From positions 124,001-188,000 of the forward strand of contig NZ_JAGHZS010000011.1 of NCBI RefSeq assembly GCF_017745275.1: a stretch of DNA of 64,000 nucleotides, in the 5' to 3' direction. Below are positions 54,349 to 62,630 of the stretch, one piece after another. Origin of the DNA: Chitinophaga sp. (GTDB taxonomy: Bacteria > Bacteroidota > Bacteroidia > Chitinophagales > Chitinophagaceae). The notes under the pieces were generated by a model. The model was given only the letters and a program-made list of their open reading frames with translations, ran no database searches and was not told the DNA's origin. Within the stretch, counting starts at the first letter, position 1. Each line of letters begins with the position of its first letter. The position numbers were made by a program, and so were the translations under genes.

Positions 54349-57300
54349 TTAAAGATTGATGGTAATACCTGCGTTATATATGCGCATAATCGGGTAAGGT
54401 TGCCAGCCCCAGCGTCCGCCGGTGTTGGATTCCGGATCTATGCCCAGGTCTTTTACATTATCCCAGCTAATCAGGTTCATGCCATTCACATAAATGCGCG
54501 CGCTCTTTATTTTCACTCTCTTCAGCAAATGAGCGGGTAAGCGATAGCCGATTTCTGCATTCTTTAACTTCACATAATCTGTTTTCCTGATCCAGTAGGT
54601 AGAGCTCACGAAGTTGTTCGCCATATTGCTCTCTGAAAGGTGCAGCGCCGGAAACGTAGCGTTGGCAGCATTTTCCGGAGTCCATCTGCCTTCATGAATT
54701 GGGCGGTAGCTTTCGCGATAGTTGGCGGTAAGCTGCGAAGAATAGATCTGGCGGCCGCCGGTAGCTCCCTGGAACAATACACTTACATCTATTCCTTTAT
54801 AATCGATGCCGAACGTGGCGCCGAAATAGCCGGTTGGCACATTCAACATGGGCAACATCGTTCTGTCTGCCTCGTCAATTTTACCATCACCATTAATATC
54901 CTTGTATTTGATATCACCGGGAATCAGTGGAGCAAAAGTTTGTTTCGGGCTTTTATTGATTTCATCCTGGCTCTGGAAAAGTCCTTCTGCAATGTATCCC
55001 AGATCGTAACCAATAGGTAATCCTACCTGGCTTTGGTAGGGATAGGCCAGCTTAGGTTCATCCAGTTCCAGGATTTTATTTTTCACAAACTGGTAATTCA
55101 ATTTTGTAAACACGCCTACCTTTCCTACGTTGGTGTTGAGATTCAATTCTGCTTCTATCCCCCTGTTCTGTATACGTCCCATATTTCTGTTCAGATCCGC
55201 CGTGATACCCATATAGCCGGGAATAGTACGAGCCGCTACGAGGATATCTTTACGCAGTTCACTGAAGAAGTCCACAGAAAATTTCAGCTGATCTTTTAGG
55301 AAACCGGTCTCTATACCAAGGTCTGTTTTGGCCGCTTTCTCCCAGGTAATAGCCGTATTCCCGATCCTGTTTTCATAATAGCCGCCTACGCCGGAAGCTA
55401 CGCTACCAAAGGTGAATCCGCCGCCACGGGAGTAGTCAGACAAGTACAACCAACGGCCGCCGTTCACCTGGTCGTTACCCACGTATCCATGAGAGAAGCG
55501 CATTTTCAGGAAACTGAATGCATGCTGATCTTTCATAAAGTTCTCCTGGCTCACTATCCACGCAGCAGAAATAGCGGGGAAAAATCCATACCGTTTGCCG
55601 GGAGGGAAGTTTTCCGATCCATTATAACCGGCGTTGAATTCCAGGTAATATTTAGTTGCATAGTTATAGGCAATTCTTCCAACATATCCTTCGTATACCC
55701 GTGGCAGGTTGCCCGACTGGGAACGGTAGTTACGGTTGAAGAGGAACAAACCACTCACGGCATGTTTGCCGAAATCGCGGTCGTACATGAGCTTCAGATC
55801 ATAGTAGTAATATCTTTCTCCGCTGGAGTAGCCGGAGCGTTGCAGGCTGGTAGCTTTGCGATGTTGGGTATAGGTACCTTCTCTGCCGGGATTGGATTTA
55901 TAGCGATAGGAATCAAATTCCTGGTCCAGTGCAAAGTTAATATCACCGTAGTTTTCAAATGTAAAGAGTCCTTTTACTTTCAGGCCGGGCGTAATAAAAT
56001 CCAGCTTGCGGGTGAGTGCCACGCTACCATTGGTGCTATGCCAATAGGCATCGAGGTAGCCATTGCGGGTGATCAGTCCATAAGGATTATAAAAATCCTC
56101 CCGCATGGTACCGGAGGCAATACTCCCGTTGGGATTGAGCCGGGGCGTAAGGCGATTGGTCATCTGTGATAATACCACCCAAAAAAATTCGTTGTTGCCA
56201 CGGTCGGCGGAAGGGCTGGTCCTGTTTTCCAATCGCGATGCCAGGTCCACCTGCAGGTCCGTATTTTTATCCAGCGTAATATCTACGTTAGAGCGGAAGT
56301 TGAAACGATCGTATTTATACTTGACGCCATAGATATTCTCATTGGCGCGGTTGTAGATTGGCTCCTGGCGCAGGTATGATCCGGAAACAAAATACTTTAC
56401 ATACTTCGATCCACCACCGATATTAATATTCAATGTTTTCTGCGGTGAATTTTTCCGGATCATTTCGCTGTACCAGTCGGTATTGGGGTAATCATATGGT
56501 TTCAGACCGGTTTTATAATATTCCAGTTCCTGGTCAGTAAATACAGCAGGCATGCCATCATTTTTAGCGGCTTCATTTTCCAGTACACCAGACTCGTAAG
56601 AGCTGAGGAAGCGGGGGAAATTAGTGGGCTGCTGTAATGCATATTGCATGTTTACCTGGATATTGGGAGGTCCATCCTTTCCGCGTTTGGTAGTCACGAG
56701 TACGATCCCGTTCGCACCTTGTATCCCATACAATGCAGTAGAGGAGGCATCTTTCAGGATAGAAACGGATTCTATTTCGTTGGGATCCAACTGGCCAATG
56801 TTGGCATCCCCCCTGGGTAAGCCATCTATAACCACCAGTGGGTTGGTAGCGCCGGTAGTACTGATACCACGGATAAACAGTTGTGCATCATCATTACCCG
56901 GGCGACCCGAATGCTGTGCGGTGATCAACCCCGGGAGCCTCCCTGCCAGGGCATTGGATAAGTTAGCCACAGGACTTTGTTTCAGCTCTTTGGTTTGTAT
57001 ACTGGATACAGCGCCGGTAATACTTTGTTTGGTTTGTTTTTGGCCGTAACCCAGTACCACAACCTCGTTGAGACCTGATTCCGCTGCTTTCAGTTTAATC
57101 ACTAACTGGGTATTACCTCTTACAGGTACTTCTTTGGTTTCATACCCGAGATAGGAAATCACCAGGATACCATTTTCCGGTACCGTCATTTTAAAATTAC
57201 CATCTACATCGGTAGCAGTTCCTTTACTGGTACCTTTCAACTGCACACTTACGCCGGGCAACTCCTGGCCACTTTCCGCCGTTACCTTACCCGATACCGT

Positions 57301-57672
57301 TATGTCTACTGTACTTTCAGAAATAGCTACCAGTCCACCTTCCAGCATTTTGTAGCGGAAGTTTTTAGCCAGTACCTGGTCGAGGATTTCAGGCAATGTA
57401 GCTTCCTTCACATTCACATCTACCTTTTCATCTTTCGGAAAAGTTTTGTAGTTGTACAGGAAACGGTAATCGCTCCTGGTTTCCACCCACTCCAGCAGCT
57501 TATGCAACGCCATTTGCTTGCTGTTAAGCGTAAACCGGCTCTGCGAGTGCACATCGGCACGCGCCTGCAGGATGAAAGCCGTAATGAGGATGAGGCAAAG
57601 CTTCATACACAAGAATGTTTTTCTCACTAAATAGTTGGAAAGGGCTGTTTTTAAACACAGCGTTTTTTTCAT
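54349..57672 (-). CDS. SusC-family TonB-dependent transporter with STN domain (SusC5)
   Basis: Outer-membrane importer of 1107 residues. The leader includes MKLCLILITAFILQARA. The STN domain follows (about 46-120: MALHKLLEWVETRSDYRFLYN), then a carboxypeptidase-D-like domain (about 125-210), a plug from VVVLGYGQKQTKQSITGAV, and a barrel ending NAGITINL. I chose the ATG at 57672 (MKKTLCLKT); the 11 codons before it add nothing leader-like. It lies 162 bp after FecR5. Its locus continues with SusD5, a surface binding protein and a GH20-like enzyme, so an amino-sugar glycan is the best guess for the ligand. Confidence 0.95.
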   Translation of the reverse strand: MKKTLCLKTALSNYLVRKTFLCMKLCLILITAFILQARADVHSQSRFTLNSKQMALHKLLEWVETRSDYRFLYNYKTFPKDEKVDVNVKEATLPEILDQVLAKNFRYKMLEGGLVAISESTVDITVSGKVTAESGQELPGVSVQLKGTSKGTATDVDGNFKMTVPENGILVISYLGYETKEVPVRGNTQLVIKLKAAESGLNEVVVLGYGQKQTKQSITGAVSSIQTKELKQSPVANLSNALAGRLPGLITAQHSGRPGNDDAQLFIRGISTTGATNPLVVIDGLPRGDANIGQLDPNEIESVSILKDASSTALYGIQGANGIVLVTTKRGKDGPPNIQVNMQYALQQPTNFPRFLSSYESGVLENEAAKNDGMPAVFTDQELEYYKTGLKPYDYPNTDWYSEMIRKNSPQKTLNINIGGGSKYVKYFVSGSYLRQEPIYNRANENIYGVKYKYDRFNFRSNVDITLDKNTDLQVDLASRLENRTSPSADRGNNEFFWVVLSQMTNRLTPRLNPNGSIASGTMREDFYNPYGLITRNGYLDAYWHSTNGSVALTRKLDFITPGLKVKGLFTFENYGDINFALDQEFDSYRYKSNPGREGTYTQHRKATSLQRSGYSSGERYYYYDLKLMYDRDFGKHAVSGLFLFNRNYRSQSGNLPRVYEGYVGRIAYNYATKYYLEFNAGYNGSENFPPGKRYGFFPAISAAWIVSQENFMKDQHAFSFLKMRFSHGYVGNDQVNGGRWLYLSDYSRGGGFTFGSVASGVGGYYENRIGNTAITWEKAAKTDLGIETGFLKDQLKFSVDFFSELRKDILVAARTIPGYMGITADLNRNMGRIQNRGIEAELNLNTNVGKVGVFTKLNYQFVKNKILELDEPKLAYPYQSQVGLPIGYDLGYIAEGLFQSQDEINKSPKQTFAPLIPGDIKYKDINGDGKIDEADRTMLPMLNVPTGYFGATFGIDYKGIDVSVLFQGATGGRQIYSSQLTANYRESYRPIHEGRWTPENAANATFPALHLSESNMANNFVSSTYWIRKTDYVKLKNAEIGYRLPAHLLKRVKIKSARIYVNGMNLISWDNVKDLGIDPESNTGGRWGWQPYPIMRIYNAGITINL

Positions 57673-57867
57673 ACATTTGAATTGAATGTTAGACATTTGA
57701 AACAATAAAAATCCCGCACGGACTACTTGTTTCGTTCCATGTTTAGCTTTTAAAAGGGAGGTGTGGCGACACTTCCCTCTTTTTTTGGCGGAAAGAGTGT
57801 GTTATACAGGTTCTGGTGGAATCAGTGTACTGTTTTTCATCGTGTTACTGTTTTGTGATCTGGTTGA

Positions 57868-58890
57868 TTAATGATGTATGTAAATAGTATCTCCTTTTAT
57901 GGTGTAATTAAAATCGGCTGTTATCTGTAATGCTTTCAGCACGTCGGTGACAGTTTCTTGTTTAAAAGTGCCCTTGAATTTATAATCTGCCGGGAATGTA
58001 TCTGTTAAGATGATTTTACGGTTATACCAGCGGCTCATCAGCCGGGCCAGTTCCGGGAATGTTTTATCCTTAAACTCAAGACGGTTATCCATCCATACCA
58101 ATTCGCTCACCTGTTGATTATTTGCTTCCGGCGTTACTTTTTCCACGATGAGTAATACATCGCCCCAATCAACGATACGGCTGTTTGCTCCCTTCTCATT
58201 GTTCCCCGGAGTTTTCTTTTTCAGGATGGCTTTTTCGCCGGGTTCCAGCACCAGGCTGTTGCCATTGCGGCTCACCGCCACACGGCCCTCTACCAGTGTG
58301 GTTTCAATGCTGCCCTCTCCATCATATGCTTTTACATTAAAACGGGTACCCAGTACCTGCACATTCAGGTTGGCAGTGTGAATGATAAAAGGATGCGCCG
58401 CCTGTTGGGCTACCTCGAAAAAAGCTTCTCCCCGAAGGTATACTTCCCGGTTGCTGCTGCTGATATTGGCGGGATAAGTAAGATGACTGCCCACATTGAG
58501 CCATACCTGGGTACCGTCTTCCAGCGAAACCTTTTTCCGGACGCCTTCGGCCGTATCCAATGCCAGCTGGCGGTTGGCCCGGGGCGACCATATCCATACG
58601 GCAGCACCTGCCACCAACAGCAATACCGCCGCGGCAGCAGCCATTTTTCTCCATTTGAACGAAACACTACGCACAACCGCTACCGGGACTTCCTGCCATT
58701 CCCCTTCCTGCTTTAAACGATCCGTCATATCGGTATACATGCGCAGCAAATCCGGCTGCGCATCTTCCCTGTCGGGCATTTGAGCAGTTCTGTAGTTTTC
58801 ATACCAGGATTCCAGCGCCGCCTGTTCATCTGCTGTACACTGGCCCTGCAGGTATTTTTCCAATAATCCAATCAGTTGTTGATCACTCAT
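57868..58890 (-). CDS. FecR-family anti-sigma factor (partner of SusC5)
   Basis: Inner-membrane anti-sigma protein of 340 residues. The N-terminus MSDQQLIGLLEKYLQGQCTADEQAALESWYENY is typical. One membrane helix lies near WRKMAAAAAVLLLVAGAAVWIW. The FecR domain (about 120-225) has VSLEDGTQVWLNVGSHLTYP and LRGEAFFEVAQQAAHPFII. The C-terminal STN-like domain has LEFKDKTFPELARLMSRWYNRKI. I chose the ATG at 58890; the upstream part of the frame is not conserved-looking. Its sigma factor is on the opposite strand, 162 bp away, unlike the two other complete sigma/FecR pairs in the window. Confidence 0.93.
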   Translation of the reverse strand: MSDQQLIGLLEKYLQGQCTADEQAALESWYENYRTAQMPDREDAQPDLLRMYTDMTDRLKQEGEWQEVPVAVVRSVSFKWRKMAAAAAVLLLVAGAAVWIWSPRANRQLALDTAEGVRKKVSLEDGTQVWLNVGSHLTYPANISSSNREVYLRGEAFFEVAQQAAHPFIIHTANLNVQVLGTRFNVKAYDGEGSIETTLVEGRVAVSRNGNSLVLEPGEKAILKKKTPGNNEKGANSRIVDWGDVLLIVEKVTPEANNQQVSELVWMDNRLEFKDKTFPELARLMSRWYNRKIILTDTFPADYKFKGTFKQETVTDVLKALQITADFNYTIKGDTIYIHH

Positions 58891-59051
58891 TATTTTGGTT
58901 GTCTGTTGGTATAGACACGGCACTTATTACCTACCCTACCCCCTTCTCCAAATTAATTTTGGGCTTTTATTACCGGTAACCATCCATTTTTTATATCTTT
59001 TGCCCTTTATGGCGGCCGGATACCAAAACTATACCGGCATAAGTGGTACGC

Positions 59052-59633
59052 ATGAGGGAGTATATTGCATTACAGGATGACGAATTATTAACTTTACTGG
59101 CAAATAACGATAACAAGGCCTTCGAAACCTTGTACCAGCGTTATGCAGCTATGCTATACAATCACGCCTACAAAAAATTTCCCGTACCACACCTGCTGGA
59201 AGACATGCTGCAGGATATTTTTACCACCCTCTATAAAAAACGCGCGACGCTAACTGGCATACAAAATCTCAGTGCCTATCTTCACAGCGCCCTGCGCAAC
59301 CGTATCTTCAATGAATTACGTAATTCACTCCTGCATCAGCAACATCATCAACATCTTCCTGTTATCAAAACAGCAGAAAATGAGCATGCCTATGACTACA
59401 AGCTGCTGGAAAAAAGATTTGCACAAGCACTGGATCAATTAACAGAACGCAGCCGTGAAGTATTCCTTCTCAGTCGCCGCGACCACCTCTCTAACAAAGA
59501 AATTGCACAGCGTTTAGGCATTTCCGTGAAAGCCGTGGAAAAGCATATGGGGAAATCACTGCAGGTGATGCGGGAGGAATTCAGGGATTACGGATTATTG
59601 CTGGTGGCAATCTCCACAGTGTTTTATCGCTAA
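59052..59633 (+). CDS. ECF (FecI-like) sigma factor, divergent from its FecR/SusC5 locus
   Basis: Sigma-70 family factor of 193 residues. Region 2 is FETLYQRYAAMLYNHAYKKF and LEDMLQDIFTTLYKKR. Region 4 is LTERSREVFLLSRRDHLSNKEIA with helix-turn-helix LGISVKAVEKHMGKSL, the pattern common in Bacteroidota FecI-like factors. The ATG at 59052 (MREYIAL) is preferred over the in-frame GTG at 59043. Divergent transcription from FecR5 means the two proteins are not made from one message. A strong palindromic terminator follows. Confidence 0.93.
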   Translation: MREYIALQDDELLTLLANNDNKAFETLYQRYAAMLYNHAYKKFPVPHLLEDMLQDIFTTLYKKRATLTGIQNLSAYLHSALRNRIFNELRNSLLHQQHHQHLPVIKTAENEHAYDYKLLEKRFAQALDQLTERSREVFLLSRRDHLSNKEIAQRLGISVKAVEKHMGKSLQVMREEFRDYGLLLVAISTVFYR

Positions 59634-59636
59634 AAA

Positions 59637-59668
59637 GCAGTCTGAAAACAATATTGTTTTCAGACTGC
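59637..59668. terminator. Perfect palindromic terminator
   Basis: A 32-base perfect palindrome with a GCAGTCTGAAAACA/TGTTTTCAGACTGC stem lies between the convergent sigma gene and the DMT transporter gene. Confidence 0.75.
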
Positions 59669-59678
59669 CAGCCATTTA

Positions 59679-60551
59679 CTATCGCCTGAAATAAGGCATA
59701 TTTAATAATACCATAGACAACAGCATCAACGCCACCCCGGCCCATTGCCAGCCATTTACCGGCTCATGCAATATCAGGTGTGAACATACAATTGCCACCG
59801 GCAGCTCTGCCGTCATAATCACGGCGCTGATACCCGCACCTATTTTAGGAATGCCTTTCGCAAACAACAACGGCGGAATGATGGTGCCAAACAACGCCAG
59901 GAATAAGGCCCATTTCAATAGTCCCGCGTCAAAATGTGTGCTGGCCAATAATGGCGTCGCATTCACCAACAAAACACCGATACTGGAACCAGTCATGATC
60001 ACCGCGCTTTTCTGCAGCGGCTCCAACTGTTTTCCTACCCGGCTGTTGGCAATGATATACACTGCATACAAAAATGCCGACGCCCCGGCATAGAGTAATC
60101 CTTTAACAGACAACGACAGCGACCCACCGGTGGCTAATCCGCTGCCCAGCCAGGTACCAATAAGAATTAACGCAGTAGTAATTAACTGCAGCCGGGATGG
60201 CCGCTTTCTGAATAACAACCATTCGAGCAGTAATCCTATCCAGGTAAACTGCATCAGTATCACAATGGCCACAGAAGCGGGGATATAAGCCACAGAAACA
60301 TAGTACACGAAGCTGGTGAATCCAATACTGGCACCGGTTAGCAGTAAGCCGCTCCATTCCCGCGCAGTCATGGAGGTTTTACTTTTTCGGTATAGCCGCC
60401 ATAGTATCCATAATACGATCATGCCTGTAAAGGCTTGTGTAGCCGATATTTCAGCGGGCGTATACCCTTCGCGGTAAGCTAATTTTACAAATGTAGAGAG
60501 TATGCCAAAGCTGCACGCCCCGGCGAAAACCATTAATATATACCTGGTCAT
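59679..60551 (-). CDS. EamA/DMT-family transporter (RhaT-like), ten membrane helices
   Basis: Inner-membrane drug/metabolite transporter of 290 residues made of two EamA repeats of five helices. It starts MVFAGACSFGILSTFVKLAYREGYTPAEI, with AVIMTAELPVAIVCSHLILHEPVNGWQWAGVALMLLSM in the second repeat, the classic EamA ending. Relatives export amino acids, purines or metabolites; the substrate cannot be told. It is transcribed alone. Upstream, the 298-bp gap to 60850 holds no coding frame that I trust, only the terminator of the next gene. Confidence 0.9.
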   Translation of the reverse strand: MTRYILMVFAGACSFGILSTFVKLAYREGYTPAEISATQAFTGMIVLWILWRLYRKSKTSMTAREWSGLLLTGASIGFTSFVYYVSVAYIPASVAIVILMQFTWIGLLLEWLLFRKRPSRLQLITTALILIGTWLGSGLATGGSLSLSVKGLLYAGASAFLYAVYIIANSRVGKQLEPLQKSAVIMTGSSIGVLLVNATPLLASTHFDAGLLKWALFLALFGTIIPPLLFAKGIPKIGAGISAVIMTAELPVAIVCSHLILHEPVNGWQWAGVALMLLSMVLLNMPYFRR

Positions 60552-60808
60552 TATTTTCGATTAAAAAGAAAAAAGGAGGATAAAGGGCACGAAAAAATAA
60601 CCAGGTCCAAAAGACTTAGACAGATATAACAAACCTACTGCTTCCGTTATGCGGAACAGTGGCTAAGTAGAAGAGATGCTGGTTATTTTCCTAGAAAACA
60701 ACAACAGCAGGAGGAGGTGTGCTGGAATAAATACGTTGCATTGAATTAGTATTATTATCAGGGCAAGATAGAAAAAAAATTTATTTTCTCCTATGCTGTA
60801 ATAAAAAC

Positions 60809-60831
60809 GCCACCGTTGTGACAACGGCGGC
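60809..60831 (-). terminator. Hairpin terminator after the 60850-61680 gene
   Basis: The CCGTTGT/ACAACGG stem is extended by GCC/GGC across one mismatch and followed on the - strand by GTTTTTATT. Confidence 0.55.
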
Positions 60832-60849
60832 GCCACTCTTATCTTAAAA

Positions 60850-61680
60850 TTACTGCACCCGTGGCAGTTTTGCATTCATCAAAATACCTTCCCGGATCAC
60901 CAGCGTATCTGGTTCTTTCCTGGACCATACCTTACCGGAAAAGATGGCATCAAAACTTTTATCGCCTACACGCGTAATGGTAAATACTACGGTAGAACCG
61001 GAACCTTCTGCAATCTGCTCCATGTTATTCAGTTCAGTGCCATGATCTCCCTTGTAATAATATCTGCAATAAGGCATCTTTATTTGCAGCCCTACATATA
61101 AAGCGGGTTGCCCGGTTTCAGAAATTACCCGCAACTCTTTATTCGTCGAAAAGGCGTAGGACTTATTTGACTGAAGATAATCCATACCGGTAAAATCGCT
61201 GAAACCCTGGTAATGTATGGTATCACCATTCGATTTAAAATCGGTGACGGTAATAAAATCCAGGTGATTCACCGGATCAGGATCCGTGGAAAAAGAAAAT
61301 TGTTTGTCTTCACACTCAATCGACAATATTTTTAATCCCTCTTTATATCCTTCTCCAATATATTTTTCAAACAAATTCATAATACCTTGTTCGGAAGGGT
61401 CGCTATGTACCAGGTTTTTATGACCTGCCGGAATGGTAGCAGTAATCACGGTATCCGGCTTTCCATCTGTACGGGAAAGCTGCACTTTAAAAGTAACCGG
61501 CGCCGCAATAACACGGTTGTACAAAGCACCCAGGTAAACGCCTTTGTCACCATAGTTTCTATAGTTATGATTAATATGTATTTCTACCTGTATTTTTTTT
61601 TCTGGAGCTGTATTGTCCTTTTTATTGCCGCATCCGGCGCTTAATAACAACAGGAAAAACAAAGCAAAAAGAATCCGCAT
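60850..61680 (-). CDS. Lipoprotein of unknown function
   Basis: I do not recognise a family. The 276-residue protein starts with a lipoprotein signal (LLLLSAGC, Cys17) and a charged mature start. The rest is predicted beta-rich: KIQVEIHINHNYRNYG, VTFKVQLSRTDGKPDTVITATIPAGH, and GSTVVFTITRVGDKSFDAIFSGKVW. An Ig- or lipocalin-like fold is possible. I chose the ATG at 61680 since the lipobox is then at the right distance. It is transcribed alone, with its own terminator. Confidence 0.6.
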   Translation of the reverse strand: MRILFALFFLLLLSAGCGNKKDNTAPEKKIQVEIHINHNYRNYGDKGVYLGALYNRVIAAPVTFKVQLSRTDGKPDTVITATIPAGHKNLVHSDPSEQGIMNLFEKYIGEGYKEGLKILSIECEDKQFSFSTDPDPVNHLDFITVTDFKSNGDTIHYQGFSDFTGMDYLQSNKSYAFSTNKELRVISETGQPALYVGLQIKMPYCRYYYKGDHGTELNNMEQIAEGSGSTVVFTITRVGDKSFDAIFSGKVWSRKEPDTLVIREGILMNAKLPRVQ

Positions 61681-61737
61681 GGCAGTATCGATATAGGTAA
61701 ACAACAGTATGCATATAAGCGGAAGGAAGTTAATATT

Positions 61738-61775
61738 TTATCGGGATGTTTTCTTTTAAAAAAACACCCCGATAA
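61738..61775 (-). terminator. Hairpin after the SnoaL-like gene
   Basis: The 15-base arms 61738-61752 and 61761-61775 pair with one mismatch. It lies 34 bp after the stop of the SnoaL-like gene, with only a weak T-run. Confidence 0.5.
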
Positions 61776-61808
61776 TCTTAAAAGCACAACAAATCGCTAT
61801 TTAGCGGA

Positions 61809-62156
61809 TTACAGGAAAGGCCGGGGATCAAAAATCACTTTCAGTGAACTTACCTTGCCACCATCCAGGTGGTACCAGGCGCAGCCAAAAACGTTTTTAC
61901 CAGACATGGTAAGATCATAAAACAGGCATACGTCTTCCTGGTCTGCAAATACTTTCTGCACATCATATTTCAGTTTCATTTTTCGCATATCATCAAAATA
62001 AGCGGCAGCGCCTTCCCGCTTACCCAGCACGCCTTCAAAGGTCATGTTGTCGTTGGCCAAACGTTGGGCGGCATCAAAATCTTCCTCGTTAATGGCTTGT
62101 ATCAGGGAAAGCACTACTTTCGCATTATCTGATACCGGGTTGATCTTTTCCATCAT
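61809..62156 (-). CDS. SnoaL-like / NTF2-fold small protein
   Basis: A 115-residue cytoplasmic protein of the cone-shaped NTF2/SnoaL fold: AKVVLSLIQAINEEDFDAAQRLANDNMTFEGVLG at the N-terminus and CAWYHLDGGKVSSLKVIFDPRPF at the C-terminus, the usual ending of nuclear transport factor 2-like proteins. Members act as small isomerases or hydrolases or only bind ligands; no function can be assigned. Two adjacent ATG codons start the frame (62156 or 62153). It is divergent from the histidine kinase gene, with the large inverted repeat in between. Confidence 0.8.
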   Translation of the reverse strand: MMEKINPVSDNAKVVLSLIQAINEEDFDAAQRLANDNMTFEGVLGKREGAAAYFDDMRKMKLKYDVQKVFADQEDVCLFYDLTMSGKNVFGCAWYHLDGGKVSSLKVIFDPRPFL

Positions 62157-62630
62157 ACACTCATTTTATTTATGAATTGCCGCGAAAAAATCGTACCATT
62201 TATTGTGAAGCTGAAAGCAAAAAGCCGAAAGCAAAAAGCTATTGAAGCGAAGGATCAGAGCGATTTTTTGTCTTTTCCAGGATTAAACTGATTATACTGA
62301 TTTTATTTTTTTGATTTAGAAAAAAATAGAGAGAAGAAAGTTAGCATATCTACCTTTTTCTTCCTATATCTTTTAAATCTTACAAAATCATCAAAACAAA
62401 TCTGTATAATCAGTTTAATCCTGGAAAAGACAAAAAATCGCTCTGATCCTTCGCTTCAATAGCTTTTTGCTTTCGGCTTTTTGCTTTCTGCTTTTTCCAA
62501 ATGTTCATAACCCAATCAAAAATGTGCGTTTCTTGTGAAAATCTTCCGTGGATAACTTTAAACTTCTCGTAAAACATCTATGTTGTTAACAAAGAATTTA
62601 CACTTGATAATCTGCATTCTTCTACCTTGA
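62157..62630. other. Gene-free 474-bp divergent spacer dominated by an inverted repeat
   Basis: No credible open frame. Bases 62211-62490 are the large inverted repeat. The remaining about 140 bp before the kinase gene include TTG at 62604-62606 and TACCTTGA at 62623-62630, a weak promoter-like pair with 16-base spacing. Confidence 0.6.
62211..62490. repeat. Large inverted repeat (B): 90-bp arms, 100-base loop
   Basis: Arms 62211-62300 and 62401-62490 are inverted copies with 88 of 90 positions matching. The 100-base centre is AT-rich and has no open frame. The outer part repeats GAAAGCAAAAAGC and the inner part holds CAGGATTAAACTGATTATA. It shares a 35-base core (31 identical) with the inverted repeat at 50059-50185 and a 20-base segment (18 identical) with 8401-8420. 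It stands between two divergent genes, so it is not simply a terminator. Confidence 0.88.

Noticed and set aside
55489-56169. 226-codon + strand open frame within SusC5
   Set aside because: It is antisense to the SusC5 barrel and shows no domain; a long shadow frame.
60663-60875. 70-codon - strand open frame after the 60850-61680 lipoprotein gene
   Set aside because: It overlaps the end of the lipoprotein gene and a terminator hairpin, and has a low-complexity, AT-driven composition.
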